Source: Antedon mediterranea
Lineage: Eukaryota > Echinodermata > Crinoidea > Comatulida > Antedonidae
Assembly: GCF_964355755.1 (NCBI RefSeq)
Contig: NC_092680.1
Coordinates: 20,747,001-20,811,000 of the forward strand
Direction: 5' to 3'
Length of the DNA stretch: 64,000 bases
Each line of letters starts with the position of its first letter. The first letter of the stretch is position 1. The translations under genes were made by a program, and so were the position numbers. This document shows positions 1-11,398 of the stretch, piece after piece. The notes beneath the pieces were generated by a model. It was given only the letters and a program-made list of their open reading frames with translations, was not told the origin of the DNA and searched no databases.

Positions 1-27
1 ATCAGTGTCTTGTTTATGTTTAAATAC

Positions 28-277
28 AAAAGGATATGCAATGATGTAACGTGTCAACTTCTTTTGTTGATCGCTGTCAACACCTGAGAAATAAACACAA
101 ACACCTCGTAAAAAACTAGGCAAGCTAAACGTCTGTTCATGATTCGTTGGATTCATTGCTAAGCTTGAAGTTGATGGTTTGTCAACGTCTGATTGGGTCA
201 CTACAGTCTGTTTGACGTCTGATTGGCCGAAAGTCTGTTTGACTTGATTTTTCCTGCTTTTTCTTGGGTAATAATAT
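28..277 (-). CDS. CHD1L: CHD1L copy 1: first part of C-terminal BRCT domain
   Basis: After the junction TTTAT|ATATTATTAC the correct frame would read [12 protein letters not shown], a Ser/Gln-rich tether, then [17 protein letters not shown] and [12 protein letters not shown]. This is the start of a BRCT fold (first strand, helix and second strand) like those in DNA-repair scaffolds. A GTATTT donor follows YPF at 27, and the rest of the domain is off the window. The domain itself is open in this exon but is reached out of frame because of the 7-bp deletion upstream. Confidence 0.7.
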
Positions 278-3200
278 CTGATTAATTAGTGAAGAATACT
301 GAACAGAAAAATGTACAGTGAATATCACCATTTTAAACTTATTTATTTGTTGGAATTGGAGATGAAACTTTTTACATTTAATACAAATCAAGAATTAACC
401 AACCACCTGCACCAGCACTGTTTATTAAGTGAGCAGGATATTATTTGTTATAATATTGTGTTAGGGTAATAATAGTGTAGATGATGAAAGTGACAGGGTA
501 AGTATTACCAAGGGTTTTCTAAACATTACAGAACCCTTGAGCATTCTCTAATGTTACTAACATTCATCTTCTAAAATCCCATTGCTACCATAAAGGATAC
601 ATAAAAACAGGTATTCCTTTAGCTGTTTCCTTAGCAGTCGTTCTGTTCCATACCAATTAAAACCTGCTGTTGCATAGCCTATCCTTGGCAGGTAAACACT
701 TGCTACAAAATTGATTCATTTAATTTTATTTCATATATTTCGTCAAAGAAGTATAAACACAGATATCTTATTTTTTAGACAATTCTCCTAGAGAGGCCAT
801 ATTGTAAGAACAACAAGTAAAGAGTAACATTGTCAAGATAAAATCTATGAAATTTTTTAATCATCGTCGTGGTATTTTAGAACAATATAATATATTTTTA
901 TTGCCTTATAAAAATGTTGATTATAATTATTATTGATGAAGTATAATGGATAATAATAATAAAAGCAAGAGATGTTTACCTTTCTTTTTTTTGGCAATAA
1001 CATAGATTTTTTGAAGAGCTGTCTCTAATGCAGATAACTTAATACCTGATAGGTTGTTATACTTATCCCTATGCTGAGCCACTACTAATATCAGCTGCAA
1101 AATAATTTATATATTTGTTTATTTAATGTTATATTATGTTTATTTCTTTAAATTAAATCACAATTTTAATCGAATCAACATTCATGTGACATGTCGAAGC
1201 ACTGTGTTGGAGAGTTATTGAGTTTTAGGTGTCCAAGTAAAGTGGTCTGTAGTCATAGTAATAGGTCATCCATTAAGTGGTCTGTAGTCATAGGGATAGG
1301 TCATCCATTAAGTGGTCTGTAGTCATAGTAATAGGTCATCCATTAAGTGGTCTGTAGTCATAGGGATAGGTCATCCATTAAGTGGTCTGTAGTCATAGTA
1401 ATAGGTCATCCATTAAGTGGTCTGTAGTCATAGTAATAGGTCATCCATTAAGTGGTCTGTAGTCATAGTGATAGGTCATCCATTAAGTGGTCTGTAGTCA
1501 TAGTAATAGGTCATCCATTAAGTGGTCTGTAGTCATAGTAATAGGTCATCCATTAAGTGGTCTGTAGTCATAGGGATAGGTCATCCATTAAGTGGTCTGT
1601 AGTCATAGTAATAGGTCATCCATTAAGTGGTCTGTAGTCATAGTAATAGGTCATCCATTAAGTGGTCTGTAGTCATAGTAATAGGTCATCCATTAAGTGG
1701 TCTGTAGTCATAGTAATAGGTCATCCATTAAGTGGTCTGTAGTCATAGTGATAAGTCATCCATGGAACTAGTAAACCTACCCAATCTTTAGTATCTTTCT
1801 GTGATTTTATATCATCTAATTTCATAAGGTGTGCATCGCCAAGGTTTAAATCTAAAGAATAAAACAAAGACAAGAATCTATCCTTAATTATATCAATGAT
1901 AATAACAACACTTTCAATCAAATTTACAGTAGTTTCACAATAGGTTATGTATATAAGATTCATAAACTCTAAATATTATTGATTTAATATCAATTTAATC
2001 AATATAAAATAAAATACAGCAAGCTATGCCAAAGTGTAATTAATGACCACAGACATTAATTAAGGGTATGTTTGACTGTCATTATTTATCTTTATCTATA
2101 TATTATTCAGGTGAACAGCATTACACACCTTTCATCTCACCAGCTAGTTCATACCTATCAGCTGGCGTTGGACTGCGTGCATCAATGGCAGAGAATAAAC
2201 CACCTGAACCCCAACTACCGCTGTCATCTATACAAAAAGAAAAAAGAGATTTTACTTTTAATATGAACACTTAATTTTGTTTGCAAAAATTGAATTGATG
2301 AGGAAGTAATGATTAATGTCTATCTCTTTCTCTATGTTTTAATTTCTCATTTATTTCTTTTTTTGTTTTATCCTACATTTCCTTGCACATGGTTGTGGTT
2401 CTGATGATTTACAAATGTATCAATACTATATCAATTAATTCATTACTACAAACAAGAATTGAAAGTACTGAAATCTGATAAAATAAAAAAGAAATGTTAA
2501 TTTTAATATGAACTAAATTCTTTTTTATCCTCCATTTCTTCGCATAACCTTTAAGCAAATATAGACGATTTAGTAGTGTATCTTAAGTACTGAAATCCAG
2601 TATTTAGAAAGGAACATTACATTTCAATGAAAAATGCACAATTTACACTCTTCAAAAACTCACCAACACAATGAACAATGAGGGCGTCCTTGCCATTGGT
2701 ATTTACTGGATGTGTAACGTCACCACCAACATAACCAAGAGGTGTGTCATCTTGGTCATCTAATTCATCTTCATCCTCTTCATCTTCAGATGGTACATTC
2801 AGAGATTCATAATCATTCTCTTTCCACATTTTCTCACTGAATAAAAAAATTCAAATATAATTATAATCTTTTCTGTCACCAATGTTACAAAGTTTTTTAA
2901 AAGGTCAAAGTTTACAGATAAATAAAATATAAGTTATCATTGGTTAGCGCTTACAGTTTTCGTCTTCTTTCTTCTGTTCGTTTCATTTCAGCTTCCTGCT
3001 TCAGTCTAGCACGTTTGGTGGCAGCATCTTGTCGTTTCTTCTTTAATTCTTCCTGTTCCTCATCTGTAAGAATCTTCCTCTTTCTATGTGGTAAGTCTTT
3101 TAATGACAATGATGATGTGTTCGTACTTCTCCGTGACCTTTCACCTGATGTGCTCTGTTCATTTTCTATTATCTTGGCTACGTAGTAAAGTAACATTTAT

Positions 3201-6200
3201 TTTATTTTATTTATTTTATGTCTTTAGGCAATGTGGCCAAGGATTACCAATAGTGAATTAATCACTGTCCTATCAGATAGGTGGTAATCCTCCTGATACA
3301 GGGGCTATTGTGTGAACCAGTTCACCGGGGTAACCCCCTACTCTTTTTCGAATAATGAACTGGGTTCTTTAAAGTACACACAGGTTATAACTGTGTACAC
3401 TGGACCTACGGTTTATAGTCCTTATCCGAGAAGACTTGTTCCACCACCAGAACTAGGAGCGAGTCGGCCTCGAACCCTTGCCGATGTTGTTGTTGGCTCT
3501 TTAGATACGGTAAACGGCGCCCCTGCCTTAACCGCTTGGCCATATGACTCGCAATTTTGAATAGTTTAATTAACAAATTTGTGTTTTTGTTAATCCTTTA
3601 GGTACACAGCCATGGATTATTAAGAGAGACTGTGTCCACCCATCTGTTGAAGATAGAATTGTTTTGATATACAAGTACAAAAATATTTGCACATTTTTCA
3701 AGTATGCTTCAACCCTTATATTTTATATGACAATCACCATTCACAAACATTAAAAATGATTACCTGCCAACATTTCATCAAAAGCATTGAGGGCAGCAGA
3801 GCTGGTTTCTTTCGAGTAATCTTTACCTTCAAACATGTACATGTGACAATCTAATATTAAAATGTATATCAAACAACAAATTATTAATATAAAACTTAAG
3901 AGGCCAATAGTAACTTTATTCAGTCTGTCCTACTACGATTGCTTGAGGCTGTACTACTGAATTGAAGTCAAGTTGTAATTTATTTTTCTCAATTCTACAT
4001 TAAATAATAAATTAATTCCAATACCTTGCGTTTGGAAATCCTCACATGAGTCACTTATCAACTCAGCATCATCTTTGGCAGCGTCTAAATCCTCGTTATT
4101 CATCTTCCATTCTCCATCTACACTTGGTCCTAGTATTCTCTCAAGATCAATTCCGTTTGTCTGTTCTTCTTCAAGGAGTTTATCAAGTCCAAACTTAAGC
4201 ATTTCAGACAGCTAAAAAAAACCCATGTTCTACATTTGTTATAAATTCTCACAAAAAAAAAAATAAAACAAAAGAAATGAATTTTACATGAAAATTCAAT
4301 GGGCTCAGAACTACAACCACCAGGAAATAGATTTTGGTCCTAAAAAAATAATTTTTATATAATTAGTCATAACTAACACACCTGTTGTGGAGTTTCTGAT
4401 GTACCATTCTTGGTGCCTAAGGAGAATTGACCGCCCTCTATCACCGAATTGGTTAGCTTAAGCTTAGCATCTGCCCTTCGTAAAATCACTTCCTCAACTG
4501 AATCTTTTCCAATTAAACGAATAATCTTTACTGGCCTTAAAAAAACAAAATAAACAAGTTTTGATTAACAATAAAAACAAAAGTTTAGAATTTAGAATAA
4601 AGCTATTAGAAACAGATTACAACTAACGTTTTCAAGAGTGCATTGAAAACCTATCTGCTTTGGTTTTCCACAAGCGCCTTGAGCACTTTGGTGGATATGT
4701 ACGCCTAACAAATCCTATTATAATTTCTATGATGTATAAAGAAAAAATAAGATAACTTACCGAGATTGTCCAATTCTATGAGCACGTGCAGAAGCTTGTA
4801 GATCATTCTGTGGGTTAAAATCTGTATCCAAGAATATCACGGTGTCTGCACTAACCAAGTTTAACCCTTGACCTCCAGCTTTAGTACTTAGTAAGAATAC
4901 AAATGTCTTGTCATCTCGATTAAAATTCTTAATTGCTAAGAATCGTTCTTCACCTCTCACTGATCCATCAAGTCTTTCATATGAGTAGCCTAGTGAGCAC
5001 AATAAAGAAACATAGAATGTTAACAATACAGGTCTGTTTTACAGTACAGTGATGTAGCCTCAAGAAAGTGGTACAAGAAAAGGAAACAATATCTGTTTAA
5101 GTCACTTGGTTGTCAAAGGCCTCTGTAAAAAAGTGGTCAGGTTGAAACTTTACAAACCTTATTAGTGGCTGAGGCCCTGCAGTAGTTTTGATAGCTTTTT
5201 TAAATGTTATATATTATATGTATCTCCACTGATGTCCAGCCACTGATACACACGGCATTGTCAATTTTTTAAACAAGTTGCCTTTCGATATACAACTATA
5301 TTAGTAATGTAACAGATGGATACAATTTGTATACTGTATTGTGGATTTGTGGTGTAAATTATGTATTTATGTGTGTTTGACCTGAATAAATGAATACCCT
5401 CGGTACTCTTTGGTGTTTGTGTTCCTAAAACTGACCTCTGAATCCTAGGTAATCCTGTACTATGTCCAACATCCTAGTCATCTGAGAGAAAAGAAGGACC
5501 TTATGACCTTGTTGATATAGCAACAGAAGTAGTTGATCTAACAGGTGCAATTTACCACTTGCTTCAACCAGGTGTTCCCCAAGTTCAAATGGCTCTGGTT
5601 CCACACCTGCATAGAGAAAGTTTACCTTTCCTTACTTCAACTTTTTATGGTAAGATTTGATAATCTCTAAAGGAGGTACTGTATTAATAAATTGAACTAC
5701 TGTATTAATTGAACTATTGACATTAAAAAATATTAAGTTGAAAATTAGGATTAGTAAACAATGCCCAGGTGGAACTTAACATAAATTTTAAAGTGTATTA
5801 TTCTCACAAATCATGTGCAAAAGTACATACAATACAAATATCAAAGCAATGAAATTCCTAAATAAAATTACCATCAAATAAATATGGGTGACTGACACAT
5901 TTCCTGAGTTGAATCATAATGTTCATAAGTTGTGTCTTAGATGGTCCAATACAGTCTTGATTAAATGCAGCTGGAAAAAGAACATACAGAAACTATTATC
6001 TAGTACTCTTAATTACAAGTTGTACGTAATAACATTAAAAACTGTTGAACCAGAGGTGTACAGTACATGAGAAATGTCATTAAAGTGAAGCTACAGCTTG
6101 AATTAGCAAAATTAAACGATATTGCTTCGTAAAGCTCAGCTTTATTAGATTCTTGGCCTTTTAAAATCGATTCAAGTTTTTTTTAACAAACGATTCAAAC

Positions 6201-9200
6201 GATAGCTGGTCTTCGCTTTCGAATTCAGCAGGCTTGGTATTTGCTCGTGTAGATCGTGACATGGCTTGTCGTGATTGGCCTAGAGAAAATTAATATGCTA
6301 AGTAGTGCGTTTCAGGAGCTCGTTGTGTAAGCGTCTTACTCCGATCGAATCATTGAACTGTATTGACCTAGTGCCAAGGTTGTAACTCACCACTCTTATC
6401 AACTCCACTCCCTAAGCCTCAAATGAGACTTAGTTTATAAGCATGATAAATTATTAAATAGTTTATCCATCCTGTAATTGGCGAGTTTACTCACTGTTGG
6501 ATATAAGTATGAAATTAAAAAAAAGGTGATATAAATCCGATTGAAAACTTGCTTTATAAATGTCACAAGATGGATGCACAGAATTCAACTGACCATAGTC
6601 TTTAAGAAGCACAGCTTTGTAGTACTTTTTCTGTAGGGCTGTTATTCCATGAAATAGAACAACTTCAGTCTTCTTTGGCAGATCACTCAAAACTTCTGAT
6701 TTAGTTCTTCTGAGTAGAAAAGGTGACAGCAAGTTGTGCAACTGGTTTTTCACTGTATGTGTATAATATAATAATTCATTATTTGGAAGGTTGAATTTCT
6801 ATAGTTTTAGATTTTTAATACAATCATTTAGAAATGTCAAGAATTTGTTAATATGCCTAATTTTTCAATTTCTTTGTTATAAAAGGCTGTAGAACAAATT
6901 AAGCAGAGTATATTTATAGACAAGAATTAACTCAATTGTTTTTGTTTTTAAATCCAATTTAGAACTACCTGAATCGTCATCTATATTTTCAAAATAATCT
7001 ATGAAATCTTGCGAGTATTTCTGTTTGAATATCTTGGGTGCAATGAATGCTAACAGGTTATACAGTTCCTTTAAATTATTCTGTACTGGTGTTCCTGTGA
7101 GCAGAAGACGTTGTGTCACATCAAACTAGAACAAACAAGAGGGCATATTTGTAGTTATAAACATATCAAATAAAGACTGTGAGCTTGAACAGGATCATGT
7201 AGGCAAATACAGTAATCTAATTATAATACTTTTTTTGAACATAAAAACACCTTTAGTTAAATGATATTGACTTACATTACTGAGTGCTTGATGAAGCATA
7301 GAGTTTGAGTTTTTAAGTCGATGAGCCTCGTCAACTACCAAGGCTTCCCATAGTATGCTCTCGAGAAATGCAACATCTTTAAGCACCATCTGAAAATATA
7401 TTGCTGGAGTATTAATATACACAGTAATAAATATTGCTTCCTTCTTCTAGCAATCGTGCTGGAGTTGACTCTATGTTGCAGGTGCAAACAGTGATGTTGT
7501 ATATTCATATTCACATTCAATTTTGTTGTATCTATATTTTGCAAATTTAACCTGAACTGTGACATGTACATGACCTGTACTACTATTAGTAATATTCAAT
7601 GTAAGACTTATTTATTACAGATACCTCATAAGTTGTTAGTATCACATGACCTGTACATTACCTGTACTACTATTAGTAATATTCAATGTAAGACTTATTT
7701 ATTACAGATACCTCATAAGTTGTTAGTATCACATGACATGTACATGACCTGTACTACTATTAGTAATATTCAATGTAAGACTTATTCATTACAGATACCT
7801 CATAAGTTGTTACTATCACATGACCTGTACATTACCTGTACTACTATTAGTAATATTCAATGTAAGACTTATTTATTACAGATACCTCATAAGTTGTTAG
7901 TATCACATGACATGTACATTACCTGTACTACTATTAGTAATATTCAATGTAAGACTTATTTATTACAGATACCTCATAAGTTGTTACTATCACATGACCT
8001 GTACATGACCTGTACTACTATTAGTAATATTCAATGTAAGACTTATTTATTACAGATACCTCATAAGTTGTTACTATCACATGACATGTACATTACCTGT
8101 ACTACTATTAGTAATATTCAATGTAAGACTTATTTATTACAGATACCTCATAAGTTGTTACTATCACATGACATGTACATGACCTGTACTACTATTAGTA
8201 ATATTCAATGTAAGACTTATTTATTACAGGTACCTCATAAGTTGTTACTATCACATGACATGTACATTACCTGTACTACTATTAGTAATATTCAATGTAA
8301 GACTTATTTATTACAGATACCTCATAAGTTGTTACTATCACATGACATGTACATTACCTGTACTACTATTAGTAATATTCAATGTAAGACTTATTTATTA
8401 CAGATACCTCATAAGTTGTTACTATCACATGACATGTACATGACCTGTACTACTATTAGTAATATTCAATGTAAGACTTATTTATTACAGATACCTCATA
8501 AGTTGTTACTATCACATGACCTGTACATGACCTGTACTACTATTAGTAATATTCAATGTAAGACTTATTTATTACAGGTACCTCATAAGTTGTTACTATC
8601 ACATGACATGTACATTACCTGTACTACTATTAGTAATATTCAATGTAAGACTTATTTATTACAGGTACCTCATAAGTTGTTACTATCACATGACATGTAC
8701 ATTACCTGTACTACTATTAGTAATATTCAATGTAAGACTTATTTATTACAGATACCGCATAAGTTGTTACTATCACATGACCTGTACATTACCTGTACTA
8801 CTATTAGTAATATTCAATGTAAGACTTATTTATTACAGATACCTCATAAGTTGTTACTATCACATGACATGTACATGACCTGTACTACTATTAGTAATAT
8901 TCAATGTAAGACTTATTTATTACAGATACCGCATAAGTTGTTACTATCACATGACATGTACATTACCTGTACTACTATTAGTAATATTCAATGTAAGACT
9001 TATTTATTACAGATACCTCATAAGTTGTTACTATCACATGACATGTACATTACCTGTACTACTATTAGTAATATTCAATGTAAGACTTATTTATTACAGA
9101 TACCTCATAAGTTGTTACTATCACATGACATGTACATGACCTGTACTACTATTAGTAATATTCAATGTAAGACTTATTTATTACAGATACCTCATAAGTT

Positions 9201-11187
9201 GTTACTATCACATGACCTGTACATGACCTGTACTACTATTAGTAATATTCAATGTAAGACTTATTTATTACAGATACCTCATAAGTTGTTACTATCACAT
9301 GACATGTACATTACCTGTACTACTATTAGTAATATTCAATGTAAGACTTATTTATTACAGATACCTCATAAGTTGTTACTATCACATGACATGTACATGA
9401 CCTGTACTACTATTAGTAATATTCAATATAAGACTTATTTATTACAGATACCTCATAAGTTGTTACTATCACATGACATGTACATGACCTGTACTACTAT
9501 TAGTAATATTCAATGTAAGACTTATTTATTACAGGTACCTCATAAGTTGTTACTATCACATGACCTGTACATGACCTGTACTACTATTAGTAATATTCAA
9601 TGTAAGACTTATTTATTACAGATACCTCATAAGTTGTTACTATCACATGACCTGTACATGACCTGTACTACTATTAGTAATATTCAATGTAAGACTTATT
9701 TATTACAGATACCTCATAAGTTGTTACTATCACATGACATGTACATGACCTGTACTACTATTAGTAATATTCAATGTAAGACTTATTTATTACAGATACC
9801 TCATAAGTTGTTACTATCACATGACCTGTACATTACCTGTACTACTATTAGTAATATTCAATGTAAGACTTATTTATTACAGATACCTCCTAAGTTGTTA
9901 CTATCACATGACATGTACATGACCTGTACTACTATTAGTAATATTCAATGTAAGACTTATTTATTACAGATACCTCATAAGTTGTTAGTATCACATGATA
10001 TCCTTGTGATCCATTTTTAATTCTTGTTTGAATGTCAGCTCTTATCTCCTTATCACCAATGTACCGAACAATCTTTAAGCAAGGGGAAAACCTGTAATAA
10101 AACCATATAAGTCATATTTCGTTATTAAGTTATCATAAATATACATTACGTTATACTTTTTACACAATAAATAAGTTATTTTAAAGGTATACTGTATAAT
10201 ACATTTTATTATTATTTTTATTGTGAAAATTTGGATCTATTGTCTTGTTTATATTTATTTTACTTATATATTTTGTATGTTATTGTAACTTGTTATGTGA
10301 GCGATTGTGCCTGTCATGAATTTCCGCAAGGACCAAATAAATCTGAAACTGGATCTATGGTCTAATGTCAAATCTAAAACCCATTTAAGCGAAGCACACA
10401 ATAGCCTGCGTCATTATCTTACTTTTCAAATTCATTTTTCCAATTATCCATGACCGATAGAGGGCATACCACAATTAAAAGCGTTCCTTTTTGTTAACCA
10501 TTGCCAGAACTGCAATTGTCTGCAAAAAAGTAAAAAAATAGTTTTATGATCAAAATCTTATGTCACCAATGATAAAAAATGATTGATGATGATGTATAAA
10601 ATGCAATGCAAAATTACTGACTGTAGGTTTTGAAACGATAAATAAATGAACGATAACAAATTGACGATGATATATCTAGTATAATTGTTATGATATGAAT
10701 GGGAAAGAAGAAATGATGGTCACGTACTTCACAGGTCTTTCCCAGACCCATTTCATCTCCCAGGATACATCCGTGGTTTTTCAAGCAGCGTGCAACCATC
10801 CATTTTACTCCTTCCACCTGATAAGGTCTTAAGTGTTATCCCTAATAAAGATAAAATGTCGAAATAATAACAATCAATTAATAAATACAAAGTGACAAAC
10901 GTCTGTGATTTAAAGCCGATTAGTGTAACATCTTTGTCGATTATTAAGATTGATATTGATATCAGCATAGTTTGACACCACAATCAATAGTTAATCTTGA
11001 CCTGCCCTTCAAACCACAATGCAGCCTGTAGGCTAGGCTAGCCTAAAATAAAAAAAGGCCAGCTACTTAGAGGTCGAGTATAGGCCTAAAACTAGGCCAC
11101 TTCATTTATTAATAAACCATCCATATAACTTATTATAACAATAACATATAAACATAAGCGCCTACCTTTCAAGAATGGTTCAATCAT
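28..11187 (-). CDS. CHD1L: CHD1L/ALC1-like chromatin remodeller, copy 1 (20 exons seen, frame-broken)
   Basis: Exons read on the minus strand, in order: 11187-11166, 10841-10728, 10519-10423, 10091-9974, 7389-7276, 7125-6969, 6752-6594, 5970-5872, 5606-5436, 4989-4761, 4535-4382, 4211-4025, 3850-3764, 3177-2955, 2836-2664, 2227-2129, 1851-1781, 1094-980, 702-601, 277-28. All have GT/AG borders with matching phases and follow vertebrate CHD1L from motif I to the end of the macro domain. The family slides nucleosomes with ATP once its macro domain binds poly(ADP-ribose) at DNA breaks in the nucleus. The chosen start (MIEPFLKG) gives a shorter N-terminus than the human protein and is uncertain. 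Three frame breaks are visible: an extra A near 10829, one missing base near 10488-10492, and a 7-bp deletion near 624. The last exon runs towards the window edge, so the gene's 3' end is missing. It may be a pseudogene or contain assembly indels. Confidence 0.9.
601..2836 (-). CDS. CHD1L: CHD1L copy 1: macro domain (exons 15-19), with 7-bp frameshift
   Basis: Exon 2836-2664 ends in YVGGDVTHP and ALIVHCV. Exon 2227-2129 gives [16 protein letters not shown] and YELAGEMK. Exon 1851-1781 gives [13 protein letters not shown], 1094-980 gives [15 protein letters not shown], and 702-601 gives [20 protein letters not shown]. The order matches the ADP-ribose-binding macro domain of CHD1L. In the last exon copy 1 lacks seven bases (plus-strand GCCAGAT, between 624 and 625) that copy 2 has. 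Copy 2 reads [13 protein letters not shown], whereas copy 1 shifts to [10 protein letters not shown] and puts the BRCT exon out of frame. Confidence 0.9.
1238..1766. repeat. 35-bp minisatellite, ~15 copies, next to a splice donor
   Basis: A head-to-tail array of a 35-bp unit beginning AAGTGGTCTGTAGTCATAG, with variants TAATAGG, GGATAGG and GTGATAGG. It begins only about 15 bp downstream (in transcription) of the donor of the 1851-1781 exon of CHD1L copy 1. The same place in CHD1L copy 2 (63476-63546) has just two units, so it expanded after the duplication or contracted in copy 2. Confidence 0.95.
2955..4211 (-). CDS. CHD1L: CHD1L copy 1: linker and basic coiled segment (exons 12-14)
   Basis: Exon 4211-4025 encodes [13 protein letters not shown] followed by an acidic stretch. 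Exon 3850-3764 encodes [12 protein letters not shown], very close to the human linker. Exon 3177-2955 is a charged Lys/Arg/Glu-rich helix ([19 protein letters not shown]). In the human enzyme this linker holds the macro domain against the ATPase in the inactive state. A tRNA-derived SINE sits in the intron between the last two exons. Confidence 0.88.
3205..3556 (-). mobile_element. tRNA-derived SINE in CHD1L intron
   Basis: Read on the minus strand the head contains an A-box-like TGGCCAAGCGGTTAAGGC (about 3543-3526) and a B-box-like GGTTCGAGGCC (about 3477-3467), spaced as in a tRNA-Leu/Ser-like RNA polymerase III promoter. A body of about 250 bp follows and ends in a TTTATT-rich tail near 3205. 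It lies in the intron between exons 13 and 14 of CHD1L copy 1. The tRNA part lacks a complete cloverleaf, so I call a SINE rather than a tRNA gene. Confidence 0.75.
4382..5970 (-). CDS. CHD1L: CHD1L copy 1: helicase lobe 2 (exons 8-11)
   Basis: Exon 5970-5872 gives [14 protein letters not shown], the conserved hinge. Exon 5606-5436 gives [14 protein letters not shown] (motif IV). Exon 4989-4761 gives [29 protein letters not shown] (motif V) and RAHRIGQ (motif VI with its arginines). Exon 4535-4382 gives [17 protein letters not shown], the C-terminal bracing helix of SNF2 enzymes. All four are open and in phase. This half couples ATP hydrolysis to DNA translocation, and no catalytic residue appears lost. 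Confidence 0.93.
5037..5405 (+). mobile_element. Short retroelement 3' end (tentative)
   Basis: The intron between exons 9 and 10 of CHD1L copy 1 has a block ending in TTTGACCTGAATAAATGAAT, a tail typical of non-LTR elements and their SINEs in marine invertebrates. Similar short tails occur at 10250-10360, 29880-29950 and 44500-44550. The left border is uncertain. Confidence 0.35.
6594..11187 (-). CDS. CHD1L: CHD1L copy 1: SNF2 ATPase lobe 1 (exons 1-7)
   Basis: The exon at 10841-10728 carries Walker A/motif I (DEMGLGKT) after the Q-like motif [10 protein letters not shown]. The exon at 10519-10423 carries [10 protein letters not shown] (motif Ia). The exon at 10091-9974 ends in VILTTYE (motif Ib). 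The exon at 7389-7276 has the DEAH box in [10 protein letters not shown] (motif II), 7125-6969 has [11 protein letters not shown] (motif III), and 6752-6594 has [19 protein letters not shown]. Splice phases join all seven. The junction AAA-G|GG-ATA fuses exon 1 to exon 2, but exon 2 then has one base too many (CTTAAGACC where CTTAGACC keeps frame), and exon 3 needs one more A in its run of five to reach LLIVVCPL. As written, motif I is out of frame with the start. Confidence 0.9.
7560..9973. repeat. 87-bp minisatellite, ~28 copies, carrying a splice donor in each unit
   Basis: An array of about 28 near-identical 87-bp units in the intron between exons 4 and 5 of CHD1L copy 1. On the minus strand the unit contains ATGTGATAGTAACAACTTAT then GAG|GTATCTGTAA. 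This is the last 24 nt of exon 4 plus its 5' splice site and early intron. The array abuts exon 4, which ends at 9974. Units near both ends have TTAGTATC where central units have TTACTATC, as expected when the middle is homogenised. Because 87 is a multiple of three, both strands show long periodic open frames, but none looks like a protein. Confidence 0.97.
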
Positions 11188-11224
11188 TAACAATTGAAAC
11201 AAATTATTTTGCTTTTGTTTACAG

Positions 11225-11398
11225 ACATCTTCATTGTCAAGTTTATAAAGGAGTTGACTTATTTTATTCGTTTAGGAATCATCGTTCTAGGCCTAGGCCT
11301 ACTAGTGTACTGGCTTCAGTGGGGAATCACACACGTCCAAACTTGTATGTCCACCGCCAGCACAATTCATGGTATGGAAATAGAGGGAGACATCAAAC
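11225..11398 (+). other. Possible single exon of an unknown plus-strand gene
   Basis: A good acceptor (TTTTGCTTTTGTTTACAG) precedes a 174-bp open segment that ends at AAAC|GTAGGC. It would encode about 58 residues with a hydrophobic stretch (LGIIVLGLGLLVYWLQWGI) flanked by charged ends, like a single membrane pass. It begins about 40 bp upstream of the proposed CHD1L start, on the opposite strand. No partner exon is recognised, so this is tentative. Confidence 0.2.

Noticed and set aside
1238-1766. CRISPR-like array of short direct repeats
   Set aside because: Units are contiguous with no spacers, and the locus is a eukaryotic intron. The same holds for all other arrays in the window.
2068-2274. 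Plus-strand ORFs of 64 and 68 codons
   Set aside because: Shadow of the macro-domain exon on the minus strand.
3526-3556. tRNA gene (A and B boxes present)
   Set aside because: The boxes are the head of a SINE; the acceptor stem and anticodon arm cannot be completed. The same applies to 54360-54432.
7564-10020. 818-codon plus-strand ORF with 29-residue repeats
   Set aside because: It is the antisense of the 87-bp minisatellite in a CHD1L intron and is open only because the unit is a multiple of three. Substitutions show no coding bias, and the CHD1L splice evidence on the other strand is strong.
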